NCBI GenBank assembly: GCA_022376925.1
Contig: JAIOJX010000001.1
Coordinates: 35,372,170 to 35,436,169, forward strand
Length of the DNA: 64,000 bases
DNA from: Tragulus kanchil
Taxonomy: Eukaryota > Chordata > Mammalia > Artiodactyla > Tragulidae
Reading direction: 5' to 3'
The notes beneath the pieces were generated by a model, which worked only from the letters and a program-made list of their open reading frames with translations, was not told where the DNA came from and did no database searches. Both the position numbers and the translations under genes were made by a program. Below are positions 33,348-47,088 of this stretch, in pieces. Positions within the stretch are counted from its first letter, which is position 1; each line of letters starts with the position of its first letter.

Positions 33348-35483
33348 CAGACATGACTGAGCACATAAAAGAAAATAGCCATAGTCTGACAAGGACTAGA
33401 TCAGAGGCTCTTCTGACCTAGCAGATTCCTCACTCTTTGTGGGCTACCAAGACCAAAGAACTTGTAATTTACCTCTGTTCACTGACATTATTCATTTCTA
33501 CGTTATTTGTGTGGTACAGATAAACATAAGTAAAAGTAACCTTGAAAAACAAGTAAAATATATCAGAAACAGCAGAAGTTACACTAAATGATGAAGCATA
33601 AGAGGTATTCCCATTTTCTTCAAGAACAAGACCAGGAGGTTCTCAAGCACCACCATTACTCAACATAGTTCTGGTCAATATAACCCATGCAGAAAAGAAA
33701 AGGGAAAAAGTTATAAACATTGGAAAGGAAGAAATTTTTAAAATCATCATTTAAAGATGGTTATGTATATATCTCTGGAAAAAACAAAAGTATCACTTGA
33801 AAACAGTTGGAAATAATCAGATAGATCACAGAAACTGGCAGATACAAAATAACTATGTAATAAGAAGAACATTTTCCTTAAGCAGAAAATCACCGTTAAG
33901 AAATTTTAGTTGGAGAAAGGAATAGCATTTCAGCAACATAAATTCTAATACCTGCGAAAAAAATCTAATAAGTAATAGAAATTACTTAGCTGAAGAAACT
34001 TACAAAATTTGATTAACAAACATAAAAATAGATCTGAGCAAAATGGAGACATATTGTATTCCTGGAGGGGAAGTCTCAGTGTTAAGATGCTAATGTTCCT
34101 TGAATTAATCTGCAGATTTACTGCAATTACAATACAAATTCCAAATGGTTATTATTTGTTTATCAGAACTTGATTAATAACCACAAATGCACTTACTAAT
34201 ATGTGCCTAAAATGAAAGCTAGAAATCTTTGGCAGCAGCTAGCAATGGAAAAGATATCATGGAGCTCTTTCCTTGAATACTTTATATATTTCTTTATTGT
34301 TTTGAATACTTTAAACCACTAATATATACATACATTACTTTTATTACCAGGAGAGAAAAACCCAAAATATTCCTAATCTGAACTATTTTATAAACACAGA
34401 CTGTCTAGGTCATTGGGGTCACAAAGCACATGTGAAAAGAAAATAGCCATAGTCTGACAAGGACTAGATCAGAGGCTCTTCTGACCTAGCAGATTCCTCA
34501 CTCTTTGTGGGCTACCAAGACCAAAGAACTTGTAATTTACCTCTGTTCACTGACATTATTCATTTCTACGTTATTTGTGTGGTACAGATAAACATAAGTA
34601 AAAGTAACCTTGAAAAACAAGTAAAATATATCAGAAACAGCAGAAGTTACACTAAATGATGAAGCATAAGAGGTATTCCCATTTTCTTCAAGAACAAGAC
34701 CAGGAGGTTCTCAAGCACCACCATTACTCAACATAGTTCTGGTCAATATAACCCATGCAGAAAAGAAAAGGGAAAAAGTTATAAACATTGGAAAGGAAGA
34801 AATTTTTAAAATCATCATTTAAAGATGGTTATGTATATATCTCTGGAAAAAACAAAAGTATCACTTGAAAACAGTTGGAAATAATCAGATAGATCACAGA
34901 AACTGGCAGATACAAAATAACTATGTAATAAGAAGAACATTTTCCTTAAGCAGAAAATCACCGTTAAGAAATTTTAGTTGGAGAAAGGAATAGCATTTCA
35001 GCAACATAAATTCTAATACCTGCGAAAAAAATCTAATAAGTAATAGAAATTACTTAGCTGAAGAAACTTACAAAATTTGATTAACAAACATAAAAATAGA
35101 TCTGAGCAAAATGGAGACATATTGTATTCCTGGAGGGGAAGTCTCAGTGTTAAGATGCTAATGTTCCTTGAATTAATCTGCAGATTTACTGCAATTACAA
35201 TACAAATTCCAAATGGTTATTATTTGTTTATCAGAACTTGATTAATAACCACAAATGCACTTACTAATATGTGCCTAAAATGAAAGCTAGAAATCTTTGG
35301 CAGCAGCTAGCAATGGAAAAGATATCATGGAGCTCTTTCCTTGAATACTTTATATATTTCTTTATTGTTTTGAATACTTTAAACCACTAATATATACATA
35401 CATTACTTTTATTACCAGGAGAGAAAAACCCAAAATATTCCTAATCTGAACTATTTTATAAACACAGACTGTCTAGGTCATTG
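33348..35483. repeat. Tandem duplication 10, period 1068 bp
   Basis: Copy A (about 33348-34415) recurs at 34416-35483. Just after the junction, copy B reads 'ggggtcacaaagcacatgtg', while copy A has 'ggggtcacaaagagtcagac' and further sequence before 'gagcacat', so about 15 bp are lost beside the join. Most of the unit is a diverged L1 ORF2 piece. Confidence 0.9.
33540..34300 (+). mobile_element. Diverged L1 ORF2 fragment
   Basis: L1-like order of phrases: 'ggaggttctcaagcaccacc', 'ctcaacatagttctggtcaa', 'gaaaaagttataaacattgg', 'atggagacatattgtattcc'. All frames are broken. It recurs at about 34608-35368. Confidence 0.65.
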
Positions 35484-36420
35484 TATGTGTTCAAAATTGA
35501 AGAGGTCAATGACCTTTATTCTTCCCCACCCCACCCTCACCTAGCCCAAAGTGTAATCACACATACACTCAAAAACAAAACCTTGCAGACGATTTCACGT
35601 AGAACACAGAGGTGACCAGTTGAGAACAGCTACTCTAGGTTAATCAGGATGGTCCATGGGGGAGTCCCTGGGGCCTAAGCATACATGTGGCTGAGCAAGT
35701 GCCAAGGTAGGTGCGGGCTGCGGGCAGTGATCCAGCAGCAAGGTTGGGTTCCCCGTGGGTGCCCTGAGGTAAGGAGGCAAGCAGGCTGGACCTCTCTTGT
35801 CACGTGGTAGCCGCAGATAGCATCAGGAAGGAGGTGAACTCGGCCACCATGGATCAGGGCCAAGCCAGGCAGGCAGGCCTGGGTGCAGGCCCCCACAGTC
35901 TTCATGGAACCCTGCAGCTGCAGGGGGAGGTGGGACAGCAATCCTTTCTCTGCATCCCTAAGCTACCCCTGCAGGAATAGGGGGGATGGGGCGGGGAATG
36001 GAGGGGTGATGAGAGCCAGGAAGGAAGCCAAAGGCACTTACCCAAGTTGATCATCTGAGTAAAAATGGCATTTACCACCCTGGTTGCCTGTGCACGTACA
36101 CTTTGGGATAAGCAACAGAGTCCTAGAATGCAAGGGATGAGAAATGCTGGAATACAGGGGAGGTGGGAGGGCATCACCTCCCTTCCTTCCCTCTTGAAAG
36201 GACTGGAAAGATTTGGCCACCTCTGCATCCTCGTATCTGTCATTTTCTTCGTCTGACAGCTATTGTCTTTGCCTAGAACTGAATCACAAAACTGGAACCT
36301 AATCCAGGGACAGGTGTTCAAAACTGCCATGCTTGCAGCCATCAAAGTGCAAGAGGTTCATTCAGCAGTCAGCAACAGTTTGGGAACATGAAATAAATGT
36401 GCTTCTCTAACAGAACAAGA
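35484..36420. other. GC-rich block of unknown nature
   Basis: This block has higher GC than its surroundings and longer minus-strand frames (35675-35941; 35902-36345). A consensus donor occurs on - (CTTGG|GTAAGTG, exon end 36042). A possible acceptor 'ccccctgcag' follows 120 bp downstream (AG at 35918-35919). Joining these keeps a frame for only about 20 more codons. I recognise no protein in any frame. It could be a decayed gene, a non-coding transcript or chance. Confidence 0.3.
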
Positions 36421-36767
36421 CAGGATCATTTATTTATAGAACTTAAAAGCTGTTCCCAGAAGGAGAAAAAGTAGGATATTCTTTGTCCAAAATAAATAGG
36501 ACCAGACAACTGAATGTCTCTCCCTGGATCAATTTACAGATTATAGGAAAACACACTTGGTGAGAAAAACTCCATGTTTAGATATTCAAACACCTTAGCA
36601 CGTTTTGAAAACTATTTCCTATGCAGCCAATTGACTTTTCTGTGGTAAAAATTAACTAAAATTAATGGTGCTTTTCAGTATTAGTGGGAAATCTTTTCTT
36701 TCTAGAACATGCCTACTGTTTTTTGTTGTTGTGGCTGCTTCCCACAGTGAACTCTTTTTTTCTTTTT

Positions 36768-36910
36768 CATATTTATTTATTTGGTTGCACCATGTCTTCG
36801 TTGCAACTCAATTGTTGCATGTGGGATTTAGCTTCCCTAGTAGGACTGAACAGAGGCCCTTGCATTGGGAGCAGAGGAGTTCTAGCCACTGGATCACCAG
36901 GGAGGTTCCA
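36768..36910 (-). mobile_element. CHR-type SINE fragment
   Basis: The head is at the right ('ccactggatcaccagggagg') and the body is short ('ggttgcaccatgtcttcgtt'). It is diverged. Confidence 0.65.
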
Positions 36911-37289
36911 GATCTCTTGTTTTGTTGTATTTCCTTAGTGTAATAATAAAGGGTGGTAATAGCTTTAAAAACAAAACAGAGAAGTATTACAAAAGTAAAG
37001 ACCTCACTACCATTCCCTGTCTCCTTTCTGACACTCTACTCCTTACCTACATTGGAGCAGGGGTCCGACTGTGGCCACCAGTGGATGGGGGATTGAGGGT
37101 GGAGCGAGGGGAGAGTGTTCAGTTGAACAAGAAAGGATGAGCCCATTCCCCAACAAAAAAATCAGAAATTGTTAGTAGCCCTCCAAGAAGATGCATTCTC
37201 TCCCCAGTAACCAAAGAAAGGCAAAATTCTAACACAGGGAGACGGGACTACTTGTGGCCTCTGGGACCCTAAAGACAAAAAAAAAAGAG

Positions 37290-38720
37290 TGACAGGAACT
37301 GATGGGGTAGAGTGAGGTGCTAGTGGGGGTGAAGGAGGGGCTCCTGCTCCGGGTGGGAGTGGAAATTGGGGCCCCAAGCTTACTGGCGATGCAGCCCTCA
37401 CGTGACTGGGAGCTGACGTTGGCAAAGATACTTAAAGCTCTGGCCGCCGTTCTCCGACCTCCTCTGGGTACCAACTCTATTGCGCTGCGCACTGCCGCGC
37501 GTTTAACCCAGGCGCGGAGGAGAAGGAGCAAATTCCCTCAGATCCGGGCAGGTGGGTGTGTGGGTGGACATGGCCTGGCAGCCCCAATAAGGGGAGCCCG
37601 GAGATGCGGGAGTCTGAGGCCGCGGGTACCTCCGCCTCGCCCGCCCCAGGCCAACTCTCCAGACCCCCGCGCTTAGTCGGGGCTCATTTTAGGGGGCGGT
37701 GGGAAGAGGGGGCGGGGGGGGGGACGTTAAGACGCAGACATACTTGCAGAGAATCCGCTCACTTCCCTCTCTCAGCCCGTGTTCTGTTTTGTTTTGTTTT
37801 GTTTGACACTCAGGCCCCGCACCCCACATCCCGTCCAGTTTTGAGAGGAGGAGGGAAGAGAAATAAATGTGGCAGCGCATATAAGGCTGGTGGGGAGGTT
37901 GGGGCAAGGGTGATCGGGGCCCGCACTTAGTAAACAATCTGGCTCATTCACTCCCACTCTCACTTTCCAGACACCTCCTCCGATCGCTGCCCCCGCAGCC
38001 TCCCCTTCCCCCAGCTAGCCCCCGTCCTTTGGGGTGCTAGGAAATGGGTGTGACAGCATTGGTAGGGGAGATGGCGGTCAGGCGCTGGACTTCACAGGAG
38101 GGGAGACCCTAAGAGAAACCGCCGTGCTAAATCCTAGGCTACTTTCCAGAGACCTCTGGCCCCTGCAGCCCTTCGCCCCTCTTTTTTCAGTCCTGAAACG
38201 AGTTCGGGTACACTGGCGGGAGAAATGGCGGTTAAGGAGGAATTGCGATGGGGAGGGGGAAGGGGGAGGCGGAGCCCAGGGCAGAGAAACAGTGAAAAAT
38301 CACGACCCTCGAGTCGAAAGGGCAAATACTGGGGCCCTGTTGTGCAGGCTGATGCTAGACCTGGGGGGCTGTAGAGTGAAAGACGAGCGGTCATAGAAGG
38401 GAGACGCTAAATAGTTTTGCCCTAACCCCGAGTCCCGCGTCCCATCCAGCCTCCGCCGCCCCCTCGGCCCGCCCCGCCCCCTCCTGCTTCGGTGCAGGAG
38501 AAGGGGTGTGGCCGTCTGGGAGAAATGGCGGACGGGGGCGGGGCGAAGGGAAGGAGGGGTGAGTGCCTGGGGAATGTGCGCTGGGGCGGGAGGTTGGGCG
38601 GGAGGAGAGGGATGAGAAGAGTTGAGGGCTTTGAGAGACGGAAGCAAGTCTCATTCTGGTTTGTGAATGCTAGAAAGCAGTTGGGGACGCTTGTCAAGTC
38701 AGTTACATCCACCAGGCTCT
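37290..38720 (+). promoter_or_regulatory. ARMCX2: CpG island and promoter of ARMCX2
   Basis: About 1.4 kb is GC-rich with many CpGs and GC boxes (gggcggggcg near 38536-38545). It lies 1-2.4 kb upstream of the ARMCX2 start codon on the same strand. An E-box CACGTG (37399-37404) and TGACGT (37414-37419) sit about 140 bp before a strong donor (37551/37552). There is no clear TATA box. Published work describes shared promoter motifs among the Xq22 BEX/TCEAL/GASP-ARMCX genes; whether this is that motif needs alignment. Confidence 0.75.
37440..37551 (+). other. ARMCX2: Proposed non-coding exon 1 of ARMCX2
   Basis: The exon end is set by a consensus donor 'gggcag|gtgggtg' at 37551/37552. The start is a guess placed downstream of the E-box/CRE-like pair. 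A further donor, 'ggaggg|gtgagtg' at 38558/38559, could end an alternative first exon. Confidence 0.4.
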
Positions 38721-39135
38721 CAGTCTCCAACGTTTTGCCGTCTGTGTTTCTGCTCTTCAGTCTGTCTTTAGGATGAACCTCTAACTGAACTCAAGGAAGG
38801 AGAAATAGCCCTGAATCGTTGGAGGTCAGTGGGGGTGCTGGGGGGTTGGGAGGACTGTCTGGGAACCCCTGGTATGGATGAGGTAGAACCGAGAGCAGAC
38901 ATTGGAGCCAGAGGTCTCTCTTCCTCCAACTTCTCCCTCTTGCCCTGGATCTGTCCTTTTTGGTGCAGCCAAAGGGGTGTGACATTTGCCTTCCTAAATA
39001 AGAGTTTGAAGAAGAAGGAATATGGAAGGAAAGAGGAGCCCTGAGAGGGGGAAACTTGCCCACAGGGGTTCAAATCAAGAAAAGAATCCATCTACCAAAG
39101 GCACCCAAGACCCCCTTTCTGCGATCTTTCCACAG

Positions 39136-39210
39136 GTCTCTCTGCTTTGAGGACCCTGTGCAACTGCAATCTTGGTGGAAAAGAGCAAATTGCTCCTGCT
39201 ACCCCAGCAG
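39136..39210 (+). other. ARMCX2: Possible internal 5' UTR exon of ARMCX2
   Basis: Acceptor 'gatctttccacag' precedes and donor 'ccagcag|gttggt' follows a 75-nt segment without long frames. This is plausible as an optional non-coding exon and would need transcripts to confirm. Confidence 0.3.
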
Positions 39211-39675
39211 GTTGGTTATGTGTATGGGCATCATCTGGGGAATCTCTGGGGCATGGGTGAGGAAATCAGAGAAGAATCTGGGGTTCTTTCTGACTCTCTG
39301 CCAGCTTTCCTGAAGTCTGTTTGGCCTCTCATCCCCTATTTAGGTGCTCGGAAATTAGGTGTGTTGACATTGGGCAGGGTGGGCTAGAGATAAAGATGTA
39401 GAAAATGTCAGACAACCAGGGACCTGAATCAGCACACGGAGGCCTGGACATCTGTTGCTGGGTACTAGCCCATGCACCAAGCATAATGTCCCTAGACTCT
39501 TCTGTAAGTAAGCCTGGTTAGGCATGAAATGAGCCAGAGCCCTAAGCCTCATTTTTATCCTTCACCCCCAGGTCCCACTTGGCTGGCAGCCTCAGCAGAA
39601 TTTCAAGCCTGAGCTGAAGCGCCTCACCTGAACGTGCACGCACCTCGTTTGGACACGCCTGGATCCGGGAATTAG

Positions 39676-41532
<1,857 letters not shown>

Positions 41533-41730
41533 TTGTCTATGTGCTCTCAGAAACTTGAAGACATGTCTGGTTTTGCAGCCTGAGAGCAAATGAAAATCAA
41601 AAGGCACTGCTTTTCTACTCGCTCGTATAGTAAAGGGATCCTTTCAGCTGCCAGTTTTAAATAATGTATCACCCAGAGTGATGTTATCTGTGAGTTTCCA
41701 GCTTTAAGCTGAAACATCTTATGAATACCA

Positions 41731-41736
41731 AATAAA
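41731..41736 (+). terminator. ARMCX2: ARMCX2 poly(A) signal, proximal
   Basis: AATAAA about 200 nt after the stop codon, followed by a GT-containing stretch (cacatctgtgac). Confidence 0.7.
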
Positions 41737-41912
41737 TAGTCCTCTTGTACTGAAAACACATCTGTGACTTTAATCATGCTGCTTGAATGAGAATATTTTT
41801 GCTGGTTGCTCTATGTGAATTGACAGTGAACACGTCCTTCATGAATAGCCTATGCTTCTATCATCTGTTTTGACTTGAATTTATTCACCAAAGACTTCAT
41901 ATGTGTATCATT

Positions 41913-41918
41913 AATAAA
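41913..41918 (+). terminator. ARMCX2: ARMCX2 poly(A) signal, distal
   Basis: A second AATAAA followed by a GT-rich element (gttgtatgtta). It is a good alternative 3' end near 41935. Confidence 0.6.
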
Positions 41919-41935
41919 GTTGTATGTTACAGTCG

Positions 41936-43914
41936 ATAAAAATTGTTCTCTTGTTTGAAAAAAATCTAGCTGGAGTTTTTCATAATGTCTTTCAAATGTT
42001 TAAAATATCTCTTAAATTAGCATTAGGGGCTTCATATTTTTTAAATTTTGATGCCAACCACCTCTTAGATGAACTAAATGCATTTTTGTCCAAACTTGCT
42101 CACTGTCTAAAAACAAACATTTTTCTCTCATTAAAATGGATTCAAATATACATAACAAAATAAAATCTAGCTGGAGAGGAAAGGTACACAAATAAAAAAA
42201 GATCACCAGGCGTATGCTTATTTTCAAATATATACTGTCTATTTAAACGAAGCAGAGGTTGCTAGGAAATTTCAAGGAGGAAGGACATACTTAAGGTGGG
42301 CCCTGAGATACAGCATAAGAAAACACAGAAGGGCATTTGCAAGCGGAAATGTCTTGAAGAAAGGCATGGAAATCTGTTCCAGTAACGGAGGGAACCAGTT
42401 TACCTGGAATGGAAATTGTGGGGAGACATGATGAGAGATTAAGGTGGAAATGTAGGGTGAGAAAAGTTGGGGGAAGATCCTGAACACAAAGTTGAAATTT
42501 TGAACTATCATCCTGTCATTTTCTAGGAGTTACCGGGCATTTTTGGCAAAAGGAAAAATAATCTGTTTCAATGTGCAAAATGGACTGGAGCTGGGATGGG
42601 ATTAGGTGTGGAGACATTGACTAGGAAGTAACGATAAGCCAAGCATGGAGGAGTGCAATAGGGTGGTGACGTTAGGAAATGTTAGGAAATGATAAGAGGT
42701 GCTTATCCAAAAAGTACCAGAATCTGCTGTCTTGTCTCTAGGTTGACAGAGAGGAAAGACTGTATGATCTTGTGCAGGTTCTGACGAAGAAAGCCCTCTT
42801 TCTTGGGCAATTCTGGCAACCAAGCAATGCCCAAGTGAATTACCATTTCTTTTGTTTATCTGAATGAGCATTTATAAGGATGTGAAAGAGAAGTGTGACA
42901 AAAAGAATGGCTCTTGGTGCAAAGAGTGATTTCCCCTCAAGTTAGAGGTCCAGGTCCACCCTCTTTTAGAAGATGGGAAGGGGTGAGGCCTTTATGAGAA
43001 CCCCACCCCTGAGTTCGCTTAAGAGCAGGAAGATCTTCCTTCCTCTGCTCCCTGGCCCAGTGAAGTTATGAAAGAAGAAAATGGGAGGAACTGCAGAGAT
43101 TTTTCCTGAAAGTCAACCTGCTTTCCTGACACTTCCTCATGAAATCTTTATTTTGTTGCAAGTGTATGGTAGGCTCTGGCAGAAAGAGAGACAGGGACTC
43201 CTGGGGCATATAGAAAAGGCGCAGGTTGCCATAATGTTACAACCTATCTGAAAGGCAATTTGGTAATCTATATAAGAAGCTCTAAAAATGTACCCACTTG
43301 CCTTTCAGCTGAGTATTGCACTTGTAGAATTTTTTTCCCTAGAGAAATAAATAACTACATACAGAGGAGTATCAAGGATACTCAGTTGAGCAGTGTTTCT
43401 AAGAGAGGAAAAATAGAAGCAACTTAATTGTCTCACACTATGGGATTGGCTAAACAATACACGTATCCACACAGTAAAATATTATGCAAATGATATCAAA
43501 AACTGCGATATACTTTTAGAGCATTGACATGAAAAGGCATTCACCATATGTAAGTCTGTGACATCAGTCAGGAGCAGCTCCTGCAATTGAAAGTCAGAAG
43601 ATTCTTCTGAAGATTCTTCTGGATGTTGGTTTTGTCATCACAATGTATTATTAAACAGAATTAGAATCATTGTACATCAATGCTTTTTAATGTGGAGTTC
43701 ACAGACTACTACAGGTCTCTGAAACTCTAAGGTCAAAATTATTTTCAAAACAAAGCAATGGTGGATAAAATGTTTGGTGCCTCACCATAGATCAAGGCAG
43801 CATGCTCAAACTCTACTAGTAGTGATTGACTTCTCTACAGCCACACATTTAACAAATTTTTGTAATCCAGTTTCATTTTTTTTAGATTTAGTGCCATCTT
43901 TTTTTTTTCTCTGA
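41936..43914. other. Intergenic with ancient LINE remnants
   Basis: 42240-42560 resembles an old LINE 3' region ('catggaaatctgttccagta'). 43215-43520 follows an old L1 ORF2/3' order ('aaaaatgtacccacttgcct', 'gggattggctaaacaataca'). Everything is decayed. I see no gene. Confidence 0.5.
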
Positions 43915-44158
43915 TTTTGGCCTCTTTTATTGGTTTTTTATTTATTTATTTTCATTCATCTTTATTCTTTGGCCTGTGTGGGCCTTCCATTGCAGTGGCC
44001 TCTCCCATTGCAGAGCACCTCCAGAGCTCTGGCTCATAATTGGGCACATCGGTCCAGTTGCTCTGTGGCATGTGGGATCTTCCCAGGCCAGGGATTGACC
44101 TGGTGCCCCTTGCACTGCAAGGCGGACTCTTTACCCAATGGGTCACCAGGGATGCCCG
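43915..44158 (-). mobile_element. CHR-type tRNA SINE, older copy
   Basis: The head is at the right ('caatgggtcaccagggatgc') and the body carries 'ttggcctgtgtgggccttcc'. CpGs are mostly lost, and an internal deletion removes part of the middle. Confidence 0.8.
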
Positions 44159-44719
44159 AGTTTCATTTTTAAATGTCTTTAATGAAGCCCTTATTCATAA
44201 TAAAATTATATTTTTAATTAAATCTTGATGCTTGAATGAATGTCTTTTAAAAATTCCATGTAATACAAAGTTTGCACAAAGCACTTCTGCTGCATAGCTT
44301 AATACAATGGTCTCAAAGGAAAATGTTTGCACAATCATTTGAATTGTGCACTGAATTAGCTGCTTTTGACGTGGAACACCATTTTTACTTGAAAGAATGA
44401 CTGGCAGAAAGACTGTGGCTTTGCAGATTTGTATATTGGGGCAGATGTTTTCTTGAAAATGAATGAGGTGAAGCTTCGAGGAAAACAATTGACAGTATTT
44501 GCCACTAACAATAAAATTTGAGCTTTCAAGCAAAATTAAAATTTTGGAAAGCTTGTATGCACAGCCATAGACTTGACAACTCATAATATTTAAGGACTTT
44601 TTGAAGAGATCAGTGGTAATAACAATGAATGTGAAAGCCTTTTTTCTTTTTCTCCTTTTAGGAAAGAAATTATGGAGGGCTCTGAGGCCTAATGTTGGTC
44701 TTACTCAGTTTTACTGTGA
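44159..44719. other. Intergenic, no gene seen
   Basis: A 129-codon minus frame (44195-44584) has no recognisable domain and overlaps AT-rich sequence. Confidence 0.4.
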
Positions 44720-44850
44720 CCATCGCAACCCACACAAACTGGACCACCAGGGGAAGCCCCCACTCCAGTATTCTTGCCCAGAGAAACCCATGAACAGAAG
44801 AGCCTGGTGGGCTACAGTCTATGGTGCCACAAAGAGTCAGACACATACAC
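44720..44850 (+). mobile_element. SINE fragments (CHR head joined to Bov-A body)
   Basis: A short CHR-like 'ctggaccaccaggggaagcc' piece precedes Bov-A body sequence 'cactccagtattcttgccca' to 'cacaaagagtcagacac'. Confidence 0.7.
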
Positions 44851-45249
44851 ACATACAAAGGCTTTTTTATATTTACATAAAGTTTAATGTGGATTGGTGG
44901 AGTTCTTGGTCTTCCATGGAATCACTCTTCCATCTTGTGGTTTCTTCTATCTTGTGGCTCCTCCATCTCAAACATGGCCTTTTACACAGGGTTTTAAGCT
45001 ACCATGGGCCAGAATTTATTCACATTACTTTTGCTTATAGTATCTTGTCCAGATCTAGTCATATGGCCTTAATATTAATAAATGCAAGGCAAGCAGGAAA
45101 GTAGGAAAAAACAAAAATCATTTGGTGAGTACTAGCTGCCATATGATAGTAATAAAAAAGAAATACGTAAGAGATAGATGTGCACAAGCTTAGAGAGACT
45201 TAAGTAAATATAAACACAATATATTATAAAATTAAGAGGACAAATCAGT

Positions 45250-45970
45250 AACAAAGGATGAACTGTTTAGCATATGGTATTGGGAAAACTAGCTCTTAAT
45301 TTGGAGAAAAATAAAACTGAACCCTTGCCTAACATGAATTATAAATCTGGACACTGGAAGATGATAGACCTAAATATGAATGTTAAAATTATGAAGTTAA
45401 TACAAGGTAATATAAGAGAGTATCTTTGTGGCATAGAATTGGATAATAATTTCTTAAACAAAACCTCAGAAAGGGCTTCCCTGGTGGTCCAGTGGGTAAG
45501 GACACTGCCTTGCAGTATAACGGGCACCAGTTCAATCTCTGGCCTGGGAAAATCCCATGTGCCATGGAACAACTGGACCAATGTGTCCAACTACCAAGCC
45601 AGAGCTCTGGAGCACATGTGCCCAGAGCCAGCACCCAGCAACGGGAGAGGCAACTGAGATGGGAGGCCCACGCAGGCCAAAGAACAAAGATAAGTAAATG
45701 AAAGATCAATAGAACTGGCCAAAAAAGAAAAAAGAAAAAAACCTCAGAAATACATACCAAAAGGCAAAAAAAAAAATTTTTATTACAATAAAAATCAGAA
45801 TTTCTGTTCAATAAAGGGCACCATGAACAAAGTTAAAAGATGACACAAAAAATTATTTGCAATATCTTAAACTAACAAAGGATTAATATCTAATGTATGC
45901 AAAGTACTCTTGCAAATCCAAAGGAAAAAGAAAGGAACACACCAGTTTAAGCTGATAAAATATGCAAAAA
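45250..45970 (+). mobile_element. L1 ORF2 fragment interrupted by a SINE
   Basis: L1-like text ('tggtattgggaaaactagct', 'gatgatagacctaaatatga') runs to about 45470. After the SINE it resumes with 'aatacataccaaaaggcaaa' to about 45970. The host copy 'aaaacctcagaaa' is duplicated around the insertion. Confidence 0.75.
45474..45735 (+). mobile_element. CHR-type tRNA SINE in L1
   Basis: The head 'ggcttccctggtggtccagt' is at the left and an A-rich tail is at the right. The target-site duplication aaaacctcagaa is seen at about 45462-45473 and again near 45740-45750. Frames on both strands are chance. Confidence 0.85.
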
Positions 45971-45983
45971 GTATACCTAGAGA

Positions 45984-46200
45984 GGGCTTCCCCAGTGGCT
46001 CAGGGGTAAAGAACCCACCTGCCAATGTAGGAGAGATAAGAGACATGGGTTCAACCTCTGGGTTGGGAAGATCCCCTGGAGGAGGGCATGGCAACCCACT
46101 CCAGTATTCTTGCCTGGAGAATCCCATGGACAGAGGAGCCTGGTAGGCTACAGTCCATAGGGTCACACAGAGTTGGACACAAGTGAAGAGACAGCACACA
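45984..46200 (+). mobile_element. Bov-tA SINE
   Basis: Full element from 'gggcttccccagtggctcag' to 'gtcacacagagttggacaca'. Confidence 0.9.
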
Positions 46201-46849
46201 CCCATGTGTACCTAAAGAAGATGAAAACCAAAACGCTTAAAAATACATGGAGAGATGTTCGAACTCATTATTAATCAAATAATTGCTAGTTAAAACAGAA
46301 TTATAAATACAGGCTTTTTTCTCCACTCTTCCAAAGTTGAGTATTTGGTAAACAGAAATGATCTAAAGCGTAGAAATAATAGGACAGATCTTGTTAATGG
46401 ATGTACAAGATAAATCAAGATAAAACACAAGCTCACAGATACAGTTCAAAGCGACGGCAGCTGGATACTGAGTGTAGTTCCAGGAGAAGGAACTTGATGT
46501 TCTGGGTCCTAACTGCCTCTACAATGGTTTGCTGCAAAACAATCCCTGAATTGTTGTTTTCACTTTTCTCCAGTTTTCATAAAATAAAATCCTCTTCATA
46601 TTTCTTTCTGCCAGCAGAAAAGAGGTACTAACATAAGTCTTCTGTAAAAGTGAGCTTTCGAAAAGCAGAGGATATATGTACATTTACACCAATTTGACCA
46701 GCAAGTCAAAGGCTGGGACACGCCAATTGTTAGTGAGGGTGCAAGGATCATAGGAGCTCTTACACATACAGGCAGCTAATTAGATTTTAGACTGCAGCTG
46801 CTATTGCAAAAAGCAATCTGACAGTATTTAATCAAATTAACTATACATA

Positions 46850-46879
46850 TGCCCTGTGTGTGTGTTGTGTGTGTGTGTA
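46850..46879. repeat. (GT)n microsatellite
   Basis: An interrupted GT tract directly beside the Bov-A SINE at 46873. Confidence 0.9.
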
Positions 46880-47088
46880 AGTCACTTCACTTAGTCACGT
46901 CCAACTCTTGCAACCCCATGGACTGTAGCCTGCCAGGCTTCTCTGTCCACGGAATTTTCCAGGCAAGAATACTGGAGTGGGTAGTCATGCCCTCCTCCAG
47001 AGGATCTTCCAGACCCAAGGATTGATTCTGGGTTTCCTGCATTACAGGCAGATTCTCAGATTCATCTGAGCCACCAGGGAAACCCACA
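46873..47088 (-). mobile_element. Bov-tA SINE
   Basis: Reverse-strand element from 'taagtcacttcacttagtca' to 'gagccaccagggaaacccac'. Confidence 0.9.

Larger units (their letters stand above)
31205..33376. repeat. Tandem duplication 9, period 1079 bp
   Basis: Bases 31205-32290 recur at 32284-33376, including a SINE nested in a SINE. The copies differ in homopolymers and dinucleotide runs (tgggagggagggagc versus tggggagggaggggagc; the (AT)n lengths; attttgcc versus atttttgcc) and in a few substitutions, among them cgcggcacg versus cccggctcg near 32093/33175. Confidence 0.9.

Noticed and set aside
37317..38776. Many 80-120 codon frames on both strands in the ARMCX2 CpG island
   Set aside because: Stop codons are rare in GC-rich DNA. 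The frames are Arg/Gly/Pro-rich, overlap one another and show no domain.
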